31,038 bases of DNA, from positions 1 to 31,038 of the forward strand of contig JAQUMG010000002.1 of assembly GCA_028718265.1 (NCBI GenBank), in the 5' to 3' direction. The notes under the pieces are model-generated. The model was not told where the DNA came from, searched no databases, and saw nothing but the letters and a program-made list of their open reading frames with translations. Origin of the DNA: Candidatus Omnitrophota bacterium. Its GTDB lineage: Bacteria > Omnitrophota > Koll11 > JAHIPI01. Made by a program: the position numbers and the translations under genes. Of this stretch, positions 24,126 through 31,038 are shown one piece after another; position 1 is the first letter of the stretch; each line of letters opens with the position of its first letter.

Positions 24126-24587
24126 ATGAATCGAGCATTCACCTTACTCGAAACACTGGTAGTTCTCGCGATAATGGCGATGTTTTTCGCGATCAGTGCT
24201 CCGTTTTTCGCGAAATTTACGGAGAATACCAAACTCGAGACGTCGGCGCGAAGCGTAACGAGCGCTCTCCGGACCGCGAGATCTTATGCGATTACGTACC
24301 GCGTGCCGTATTACGTATTTTTTGTAACGATCGATGACCGGCCGTCATATTATATTTCCACGGCGGATGAGGCCGCTCCGACAGCGCCGGCGAGCGTCGT
24401 CGAAAAAATATATAATTTTCCGGTGGGGGTTTCCGCCTCAACGGACTTCACAAGTAACCGCGTAGTTTTTCAGGCGACAGGCGAAGCAAGCGAAGCAGGG
24501 ACGATCACCCTTACAGATACAGCTAGTGGTACGAATACACGAACTATAGAAGTAGAACAAACTACCGGCAGGGCAAAAATTGATTAA
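24126..24587 (+). CDS. gspH: Minor pseudopilin, GspH-like
   Basis: The protein of 153 residues has the very short leader MNRA followed by FTLLETLVVLAIMAMFFAIS, with Glu5 present. As in the gene before it, alanine stands at -1. The rest is a small beta domain rich in serine and threonine with VVFQATGEAS and ITLTDTASGTN, which resembles the GspH/FimT fold. The frame is open further upstream to 24000, and a start near 24093 would give a longer basic leader; ATG 24126 was chosen because it avoids overlap with gspG, but the ribosome binding site is poor. It overlaps gspI by 8 bases. Confidence 0.82.
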   Translation: MNRAFTLLETLVVLAIMAMFFAISAPFFAKFTENTKLETSARSVTSALRTARSYAITYRVPYYVFFVTIDDRPSYYISTADEAAPTAPASVVEKIYNFPVGVSASTDFTSNRVVFQATGEASEAGTITLTDTASGTNTRTIEVEQTTGRAKID

Positions 24588-24996
24588 ATCAGGATTTACC
24601 CTAATTGAAATTGTAATAGCGTTACTGGTCGTAGCGGTCGGCCTAGTCGGCATATTGGCATTGTTTCCGGTAGGCTTCGACGCTTCAGGCCGCGCCTCCA
24701 GTATAACGGAGGCGACATTTCTGGCGCAGGAGTTGGTAGAGGATTTGAAACGCGAAGGTTATGTCGGTCCGACCGTAGCGACGGCATTAACGTCGGTACA
24801 ACCCGGTATTTGCGAGGATTATCTGGGCAATAGCCTGAACTATGAATACGATATTTGGGCGTATGAAACCGGCGTAACCGACCTACGGGAAGTTGTCGTG
24901 CGCGTTTACTGGCCGTCGGATGGCATAGCTGGCGGTAGTCGAACAGGATTGCGAAACGTTGAACTAAGTACATATCTGGCAAAATATGAGCCATAA
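24580..24996 (+). CDS. gspI: Minor pseudopilin, GspI/PilV-like
   Basis: The 138-residue protein starts at a TTG inside the end of gspH, after AGGG. The leader MIKSG is followed by FTLIEIVIALLVVAVGLVGIL, with the canonical glycine before the cleavage point and Glu5. The following part with FLAQELVEDLKREGY and a closing VVVRVYWPSDG fits GspI/PilV. GspI nucleates the tip complex with GspJ and GspK. It overlaps the next gene by 11 bases. PilV of type IV pili is the alternative name. Confidence 0.83.
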   Translation: MIKSGFTLIEIVIALLVVAVGLVGILALFPVGFDASGRASSITEATFLAQELVEDLKREGYVGPTVATALTSVQPGICEDYLGNSLNYEYDIWAYETGVTDLREVVVRVYWPSDGIAGGSRTGLRNVELSTYLAKYEP

Positions 24997-25627
24997 AAAC
25001 AGCGGTTTAACATTAGTTGAGACTATGGTTGCTTTAACCATTTTGAGTATATTGTCGCTCAGCGTCTATACCATCTTTAAGAGCGGCATAGACGCGTGGT
25101 CGAAGTCTGAAGAGCGGCTTGAGGTGTATCAGGATGCGCGCGTCGTGCTGGACCAGATATCCCGCGAGCTGGTGGGGGCATTTGCAGACGGTGCCGATGC
25201 TAAATTAGAAGGCCTCGACGGCGGCGCGGCGGCGGATACATTAACGTTCGTAACCAATTTTTCGGATTCGCTTTACAAGATCCGATACGAACTTATAACT
25301 GACGCGGTTTATACATCAAAAAAAGCTTTGCAGCGCGGTTATATAGACTATAGCGTTGATACGGGTGTGGATTACACAAGTGCTGTATCTCACTTGGTAA
25401 CATTTGTTCCGGCAACGAAGGAGATAGCGGTCAGCAATATAAAATTTCAGTATTTGCCCGTGATGACAGCACCGACAGGCCTGGCTGACTGGGCCGGTGC
25501 CGTTACCACGTGGACTGATACTGCGTTACCGGAAGCGGTAAAAATCATTCTGACGTTTCAGGACGCGACCGGCAGAGACCGTACTTTTGAAACCATTGTT
25601 TATTTGCCGAATAGCGAAACAGAGTAG
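24986..25627 (+). CDS. gspJ: Minor pseudopilin, GspJ/PilW-like
   Basis: The 213-residue protein has the leader MSHKNSG, then LTLVETMVALTILSILSLSVYTIF with Glu5. It is followed by the GspJ helix pattern WSKSEERLEVYQDARVVLDQISREL and a beta domain ending in AVKIILTFQDATGRDRTF, as in GspJ. Together with GspI and GspK it should cap the pseudopilus. The start lies inside the end of gspI, and its stop is 7 bases before gspK. Confidence 0.87.
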   Translation: MSHKNSGLTLVETMVALTILSILSLSVYTIFKSGIDAWSKSEERLEVYQDARVVLDQISRELVGAFADGADAKLEGLDGGAAADTLTFVTNFSDSLYKIRYELITDAVYTSKKALQRGYIDYSVDTGVDYTSAVSHLVTFVPATKEIAVSNIKFQYLPVMTAPTGLADWAGAVTTWTDTALPEAVKIILTFQDATGRDRTFETIVYLPNSETE

Positions 25628-25634
25628 GTGTGGC

Positions 25635-27992
25635 ATGAACCGAAAAGGCATAGCGCTTATAATGGCGGTTGGCGTTTTGGCCATACTGGCAACCATAGCG
25701 ACGAGCTTCGCGCTCAATATGCGCCTAGAGTATCGCGCTGCTGTGAACTACTCGAATGGCGTCAAGGCGCGCTATTTTGCCGAGGCGGCGCTCCAGAGAG
25801 CCATAGCCGAACTACGAACACACGTCAAATCAAGCGCTTTCGATAATTTAGATGAAGATTGGGCGCTCGACACGCATCCGACAAATGACGCCAGCCTTTA
25901 TAATAATCATAGCGTGATAGAAAGCGATAAAGAAGCAGCCCCTCCGCGTATAACTTCCAACGGCTCATCATATGTGGAGTTGATTAGCGACGAGCAGCGC
26001 AAGGTCAATATAAATACCGCGAATACTCTACTGCTTTCGAATATAGTATCAAGGGTTTTTACCGCGTGGGATGCTACCGCGGTCAATACTTTTGTTTCCA
26101 AGATAACAGGCCATATACCCTGTAACGACCTCAATGAACTCATAATGGATAAGCCATTCGGCAGCAGTAATCATATAGAAAAAGCCGACCTTGATACGCT
26201 GAGGCCGTTCATTACGGTTAATTCTTACCGTGATCCCAATTGCGTAAACCGCGCCCCGATTAACATTAATACCTGTGAGCCGGAGGTGCTGTACTCGGTA
26301 TTTAGGCGAGTGGAAGGTGATATCGGCGGCCCGGTAAATTCGACTCAAGCAGGCGCTCTAGCCTCTGCCGTTATTAGCGCGCGCCCCATAACGAATTGGT
26401 CAGATTTTAACAATGTGGTCAATACCGGAATAGCAGACACCAAACGCCGCGCGGCAGTAAAAGATAATTGTAATCCCAACCGGACAAAGCCATCTACGGG
26501 TAGCACGACCGAGTTCTGTTTTAACTCCGGCGGATATTACACTGTTACTGCAACAGGTACTGTAATGGATCTCTTAAATGTTTCCCTTGCCTCCCGTACC
26601 CTCAGCGCTACTGTTAAGTTGTACGACATTTATTGCGAAACCACGAAAGAACAATTTGAGCTTGGTACTCCTGTGCGTGTAACTTGGTTTGATTCTTGTC
26701 CAGTGGTATCAGAGAAAGGTTCATTCCGATTATTCGATTCCTATAATGATACCATACCGAGCGATGTGGATACGGTAGATGACTCTCTTAAGTTGGGATA
26801 TTGGGATAATTTCGATGAGGATGCGGCCTATTCAACGGCAAACTGGGCAAATACATCGGGGAACCCCATAAATTCAAAATATCAGATTTCCGATTATAAC
26901 AGCACTGGCAATTGGAATATCCACCCTGACTTCTCTGTTAGTCAGCCCCAATACATGAAGTGCACTCTTTCAAAAGCGATACCCGGCGGCGGTAATTCAT
27001 GGACAGTTCAAAATTTTTCGCTTAGAATGCGCGAGGCAGATTATGGCATGCCAATAGCTCCTATGTCGTCTTTATTAAAGAGGGCTGGCCAGCTTCTAAT
27101 TACTAGAACCACAGGTGCCGGGCTTGACATTGTTGTTTTGGAAGGAAAACAAAATCCTCTCGAATGGAGTGGCAATTTCTTTTGGAATATCCCGAATCTT
27201 GACGCAAGCGGTAATCCAGACGGAACATTTAAGCTGGATACCGTTCATGATTCATTACACTTTGAAGGACTTAGTGATACTGACGCAAGAAATTACAATA
27301 CCCAGGGGTTTGTAATAAATCTTGAGAATATACCGGGACCCGTACCCGGAACCGTTACCTGTAAGAATATTTTTGACAATCAAATAAGAATTTGGCCTGA
27401 TACAAATCCGACTAACTCAATATACTCAGAGGATATGACCGAATACTACGCTGTATCTACCAATGGTTACGCACAAATAAAGACGTTTAGCATAACGCGC
27501 CAAGGAACGACGGTTTCTGCGACACGATTTGCCGGTAGCGGTACTGTAGGCCCCGTCGTAAAAAGTGATTGTTTTGATGATGATGCTTTTATTGGACTTT
27601 ACTGCTCTGAGATATATCCATGCTGGGATGATATTAGAATGATAACACCTGACGGCAACCTTACATCACAACCCATAAATTCCACACTTAGTCCTGGCAT
27701 GACAGGTAATGTCGAGTGGGGGACTATAACCGGCACGCTTACAATTCCGTCAACAGCTAGCGCGACCGAAACAGTTACATATCAAACTAAGTCCAGCGCT
27801 GATGGCGGAACATGGAAAGACGCATCTCCTACAACTGGCGGCGGTATGACATCCATCGCTGGCACCAGTATTCAGTATAAAGCTCTTCTTGCTACCACTA
27901 ATGCGACAATGCACGAGACCCCAGTCCTCGAAGACATCACCATAACCTACCTGCCAAAAGTCCAAATACGATCCTATTCTTTAGCGCAGTAA
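25635..27992 (+). CDS. gspK: Giant GspK-like tip pseudopilin with a large beta-rich C-terminal extension
   Basis: The start at ATG 25635 gives the leader MNRKG and the GspK-type helix IALIMAVGVLAILATIA, which lacks Glu5 as GspK does. Residues 30-330 form the GspK core, with YFAEAALQRAIAEL and two helix-hairpin-helix-type motifs, KVNINTANTLLL (123-134) and PININTCEPEVL (208-219). GspK is usually about 300-350 residues; here there are 785. Residues 385-670 look like a concanavalin/LamG-type beta sandwich, opening with YWDNFDED and closing with CWDDIRMI. Residues 690-775 resemble a second beta domain with TVTYQTKSSADGGTW and TPVLEDITITY. Domain names for the extension are inferred from patterns. 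The 3' half looks more AT-rich than the genes upstream. Confidence 0.85.
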   Translation: MNRKGIALIMAVGVLAILATIATSFALNMRLEYRAAVNYSNGVKARYFAEAALQRAIAELRTHVKSSAFDNLDEDWALDTHPTNDASLYNNHSVIESDKEAAPPRITSNGSSYVELISDEQRKVNINTANTLLLSNIVSRVFTAWDATAVNTFVSKITGHIPCNDLNELIMDKPFGSSNHIEKADLDTLRPFITVNSYRDPNCVNRAPININTCEPEVLYSVFRRVEGDIGGPVNSTQAGALASAVISARPITNWSDFNNVVNTGIADTKRRAAVKDNCNPNRTKPSTGSTTEFCFNSGGYYTVTATGTVMDLLNVSLASRTLSATVKLYDIYCETTKEQFELGTPVRVTWFDSCPVVSEKGSFRLFDSYNDTIPSDVDTVDDSLKLGYWDNFDEDAAYSTANWANTSGNPINSKYQISDYNSTGNWNIHPDFSVSQPQYMKCTLSKAIPGGGNSWTVQNFSLRMREADYGMPIAPMSSLLKRAGQLLITRTTGAGLDIVVLEGKQNPLEWSGNFFWNIPNLDASGNPDGTFKLDTVHDSLHFEGLSDTDARNYNTQGFVINLENIPGPVPGTVTCKNIFDNQIRIWPDTNPTNSIYSEDMTEYYAVSTNGYAQIKTFSITRQGTTVSATRFAGSGTVGPVVKSDCFDDDAFIGLYCSEIYPCWDDIRMITPDGNLTSQPINSTLSPGMTGNVEWGTITGTLTIPSTASATETVTYQTKSSADGGTWKDASPTTGGGMTSIAGTSIQYKALLATTNATMHETPVLEDITITYLPKVQIRSYSLAQ

Positions 27993-28090
27993 AAAGCAGA
28001 GACTGCGCCCCTTGCAAATCTCAGAAATAATTAACGTCAGTCGCATGTAGTTAAGCCCCGTTAAGCGTTCAAAAATATAGATGTTTCCTC

Positions 28091-28119
28091 TTGCTTTCTG
28101 CGGCGGGATATGATATACT
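28091..28119 (+). promoter_or_regulatory. Predicted sigma-70 promoter for the secreted beta-helix protein
   Basis: TTGCTT (28091-28096), 17 bases and TATACT (28114-28119) with an extended -10 TGA directly upstream form a good promoter. It lies in the 184-base gap after gspK, 57 bases before the next start, and separates this gene from the pilus operon. No convincing terminator was found in the gap. Confidence 0.6.
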
Positions 28120-28176
28120 TATGACATCCTGTACATCCGGAATAGGCTCATTCTTTAACATTCACGATGGGGCAAA

Positions 28177-30816
28177 ATGGCTAAATGCAATAAAATTACA
28201 GTTAGCTTTTTATTTCTGCTCTTAGCAGCAGTTCTAATAAACCCGGTATATGCCGCCACCATAGAAGTCCATCCCGGCGAAAGTATCCAAAATGCAATAA
28301 ATCAGGCCTCATCAGGCGATGAGGTCTTTATTTTTTCAGGTCTATACGCTGAAGACATCCTGATGAAAGACGGCGTTGACCTTACCGGCGAATCCTACAA
28401 TTTAGTGATAATTAACGGCAGGATTTCTTTTCAGGATGCCAGTTCTACCATAAAAGATGTTACCATTATCTTTCCGGAAGGCAATTTCCTCACATACACA
28501 AACACTTATTATGATGGCTTCTCATTGCAAGACGATGCCGGAATAACAATAATCAATTCTGTCCCTGTTATTCAGGGCTGCCTTATTACGCCCGATCTGG
28601 ATAGCATAATCTCTACCCCCGAATATTACGGCAAAGGCATCCAGATATGGAATATGTACCATAACCCTGATGCGTCCCCTGACATAACGAATAATATAAT
28701 AATCGATACCGAATGCGGCATTTATTATTTTTCTCAAGTATTTGGCGGCGCTATTCTCGGACAGATAAAGAACAACACTCTTTACCACAACCGGGATGGA
28801 ATTGTTTTACGTATGCATAAGGAAAAGCCGGAGATAAAGAATAACATAATTATAGGAGGCGAATCGGGATTATTCCTTACTTATGGCGATGGCGCCTTAT
28901 TCAATGAAAGGAAAACCCTCGTACATCATAACGATATATGGGTGAGCACCGATAAGTACTGGCTTGATGAAGGGTCCTCAGAGTTCGACCTTACCGGTAT
29001 TAGTGGAAATATTTCAGCGGACCCTATTTTTGCCGATCCTAATAACTATGATTTTACACTGGCCACGGGTTCGCCCTGCATAGGACAGGGAGATGATGGC
29101 GGCGATATGGGCGCGCAGTTAACGGCTCCTTCAGCGCCCTCTGTGCCACAAATAGAGCCGCTTCCTTCCATAACAAACCAGCGATATATCACTATTGAAG
29201 GGGCAAAGGATGCTAATAGTTCGATAATTATAAACGGGGAAGAAAGCGTTTCATTAAACAGCGAAACCACATGGATAATACTTTTCTATGATTTAGGAGC
29301 GGATGGAGCTAAGGTTCTTTCGATTTCCTCAAAGAATATCTATGGCCAGGAAAGCAGCACTGTTACAGTGAATATAACCCTGGATACAATCCCGCCAGAA
29401 GTCGTTATAACATCGCCGCTTGATGGTGCCATATTTGATACAGCGCCCATAACGGTTTCCGGTACGATAAGCGAAGAAAGCGATGTTATAGTTAATGGAG
29501 TACTTGCAACCATAGATGGTAATAATTTTACAGCTGAAAATGTCGATCTTCGTTACGGCGAGAACACCATTACGGCGACTGCTTATGACCTTGCGGGGAA
29601 CACTGCATCAGACATAATTACCGTTAATTCAACAACCACCTCAGACTGCAACATCACTAAGGTCTCAACGGATGTCTACGAATATGACCCCACACAGATA
29701 GTGGCTGGAGCACAAGTCTCGCTTACTGTCAGATTGGAAATAGACGGAAAGCCTGTCGAAAATGAGCCTATTGAATATCGCATAATGCAAGGTGCTGGCT
29801 CAATGGTCCAATCAGCGGTTAACACAAATGCTAATGGTGAAGCCACAGGTATTTTTGATACAGATATAAACGCCTCCGTTACAAATTTAATCGAGGTATT
29901 CGACCAGAATTTCCCGACTAAAAAAGTAACATTTCATATAGATACAAAAGAGGGGATTCCCAGCAATCTGGCAAAAGTTACGGATGATAGTATATATCCT
30001 GTACCGGGTACTGGGGTAGATTTGATTGTTAAGCTTGAGGATGCAAATGCTAACCCCGTACCTGATAGCGAAATAGGGTATCAAATCATAAGCGGGTCCG
30101 GCACGTTATCATCAACTGCTGATATTACTAATGATTATGGAAACGCGCATATAGTTCTCACTACAACATCAAGCCAAGGTACTCTGTGTGTAGTTGAGGC
30201 AAGAGTGACATCTAATCCGGATATAAATACCACATTTAATATTACTACCTCCAGCTTTCCTCCTGTCACAGTAAACGACATTATGGCCAAAGTTGCAGCA
30301 AATGACCAGCTTATTCAGGATGTGATGGCAGATATAACCGTGACTTCAAATGCTCCGTGGGCACCGCCAGTGGCGCAACTGAAAATATGGCAAAAAGGTG
30401 ATAAACAAAAGGTACAGGAAATATCCCCTAAACCCGGTATTTATATTAGGCCCGCTACTGATACGGGAACGGCAGTTAATATGGTAAGGACAATTTTGTT
30501 TTACAATCTCGCAACAGATATCTATACCATTAAATCAATTCAGCAAGATCAAACAGAAGAATATCCATATCAAATTGATTGTGTTGACTACGGCAAAGGG
30601 GTAATTACGAAATCAGAGCGACATATCAAAGACGGCGACTATATAGGATTTTTTATCAGTGAATATACTAACTTTATAAACATAGGCGGTATTTGGGGAT
30701 TTCAAACCATGACAGAAGCTGCCTATGATGAAGCGGGTAATCAACTATATACGACGACAAGTTCTTATTCAAATATACAGCTTAATACAAGTATACCTGA
30801 TAGTGTGTTCGAATAA
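28177..30816 (+). CDS. Secreted beta-helix / Ig-like protein with a LolA-like C-terminal domain
   Basis: The 879-residue protein has a clear signal peptide (hydrophobic 9-25, likely cut after VYA at 26). Residues 28-315 form a right-handed parallel beta-helix, beginning IEVHPGESIQNAINQASSGDEVFIFSGLY and containing repeated NNIII or NNTLY turns and the usual end ADPIFADPNNYDFTLATGSPCI. Residues 325-485 hold two bacterial Ig-like domains (DTIPPEVVITSPLDGAIF, AYDLAGNTASDI). Residues 490-690 hold two Big_1/invasin-type domains with GEATGIF and GNAHIVL. Residues 699-879 resemble LolA/RseB-type lipoprotein-handling folds (DIMAKVAANDQLIQDVMADITV). It is probably periplasmic or on the cell surface. 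Its function is unknown. Being next to a secretion locus makes it a possible cargo. Confidence 0.85.
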   Translation: MAKCNKITVSFLFLLLAAVLINPVYAATIEVHPGESIQNAINQASSGDEVFIFSGLYAEDILMKDGVDLTGESYNLVIINGRISFQDASSTIKDVTIIFPEGNFLTYTNTYYDGFSLQDDAGITIINSVPVIQGCLITPDLDSIISTPEYYGKGIQIWNMYHNPDASPDITNNIIIDTECGIYYFSQVFGGAILGQIKNNTLYHNRDGIVLRMHKEKPEIKNNIIIGGESGLFLTYGDGALFNERKTLVHHNDIWVSTDKYWLDEGSSEFDLTGISGNISADPIFADPNNYDFTLATGSPCIGQGDDGGDMGAQLTAPSAPSVPQIEPLPSITNQRYITIEGAKDANSSIIINGEESVSLNSETTWIILFYDLGADGAKVLSISSKNIYGQESSTVTVNITLDTIPPEVVITSPLDGAIFDTAPITVSGTISEESDVIVNGVLATIDGNNFTAENVDLRYGENTITATAYDLAGNTASDIITVNSTTTSDCNITKVSTDVYEYDPTQIVAGAQVSLTVRLEIDGKPVENEPIEYRIMQGAGSMVQSAVNTNANGEATGIFDTDINASVTNLIEVFDQNFPTKKVTFHIDTKEGIPSNLAKVTDDSIYPVPGTGVDLIVKLEDANANPVPDSEIGYQIISGSGTLSSTADITNDYGNAHIVLTTTSSQGTLCVVEARVTSNPDINTTFNITTSSFPPVTVNDIMAKVAANDQLIQDVMADITVTSNAPWAPPVAQLKIWQKGDKQKVQEISPKPGIYIRPATDTGTAVNMVRTILFYNLATDIYTIKSIQQDQTEEYPYQIDCVDYGKGVITKSERHIKDGDYIGFFISEYTNFINIGGIWGFQTMTEAAYDEAGNQLYTTTSSYSNIQLNTSIPDSVFE

Positions 30817-30832
30817 ATTTCAGGAGGAAACT

Positions 30833-31038
30833 ATGATTAGAGACGAAAAATCTGGACAAGATATTGAAAAACTTGCTTCGACTCTTATATTAGTTTTTTT
30901 GTGGTGCCTAGCAATATTTTTAGTTTCAGGCGTATATATGCTTATGACAGAACCGCTTGCTGAACATAGCATGCCTCTTTTTTATCTTATTTTGGTTATG
31001 CACGTAGGAATGATTTTAAATACAGCAAAAAAATTAAA
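30833..31038 (+). CDS. Small two-helix membrane protein, 3' partial
   Basis: The frame starts at ATG 30833 after a strong AGGAGGA (30822-30828) and runs off the window without a stop, giving at least 68 residues. A charged start (MIRDEKSGQDIEKL) precedes a membrane helix at about 16-38 and a second at about 49-63. No family is recognised. It follows the beta-helix gene by 16 bases and is probably in the same transcript. Confidence 0.7.
   Translation, partial: MIRDEKSGQDIEKLASTLILVFLWCLAIFLVSGVYMLMTEPLAEHSMPLFYLILVMHVGMILNTAKKL

Noticed and set aside
25587..25634. Upstream extension of GspK from 25587
   Set aside because: It overlaps gspJ; the ATG at 25635 gives the correct short leader MNRKG.
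27993..28090. Terminator or small RNA after gspK
   Set aside because: Only 4-5 base stems were found (for example TTAAC with GTTAA) and no T-run follows; the repeated GTTAAG is direct, not inverted.
1..31038. CRISPR array, tRNA, insertion sequence or prophage remnants
   Set aside because: No regularly spaced repeats, cloverleaf, transposase, integrase or terminal inverted repeats were seen; the excisionase-like HTHs have no recombinase beside them.

Overview
The window reads as one densely packed, almost entirely plus-strand stretch of a diderm bacterial chromosome. Short or overlapping gene junctions, TTG starts next to good Shine-Dalgarno sites, SurA/PrsA-type foldases, a complete GspG-H-I-J-K pseudopilin set and very large secreted beta-rich proteins suggest an uncultivated lineage of the Omnitrophota (former OP3) or PVC-neighbour type. 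That placement is inferred from protein style and gene order only. No rRNA, tRNA, CRISPR array, insertion sequence or phage gene was seen, and no stretch longer than 300 bases lacks a gene.

Region 1 (1-1484) is housekeeping: the 3' end of proA, nadD, a 49-residue zinc-ribbon protein (DUF5679-like) and the ribosome silencing factor rsfS, closed by a terminator. Region 2 (1432-5139) holds argS, apparently started from a promoter nested in that terminator's loop, and a strikingly short Mfd-type translocase that lacks both the UvrB-like N-terminal module and the C-terminal autoinhibitory domain. Region 3 (5136-8893) has its own promoter and encodes two periplasmic parvulin foldases, pdxA and rsmA, repeating the surA-pdxA-rsmA order known from gammaproteobacteria.

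Region 4 (8890-17730) starts with the gatCAB amidotransferase, then a CtpA-type protease paired with a divergent polysaccharide deacetylase, tsaD, an MgtC-family membrane protein, a bactofilin fused to an excisionase-type helix-turn-helix, a tail-anchored membrane protein with the same kind of helix-turn-helix, and larB. Region 5 (17755-27992) is a type IV pilus / type II secretion locus: PilB-type ATPase, PilT, a second PilB-type ATPase, PilC, then GspG, H, I, J and a 785-residue GspK carrying a large extra beta-rich C-terminal half. Region 6 (28091-31038) is a separately promoted secreted beta-helix / Ig-like / LolA-like protein and the start of a small membrane protein.

The most unusual part is the bactofilin-HTH plus membrane-HTH pair directly upstream of the pilus motors. 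It has the parts expected of a device that ties DNA, a bactofilin polymer and the membrane together, possibly at the site where the pilus/secretion machine is built. The mini-Mfd and the giant tip pseudopilin are the next strongest oddities.
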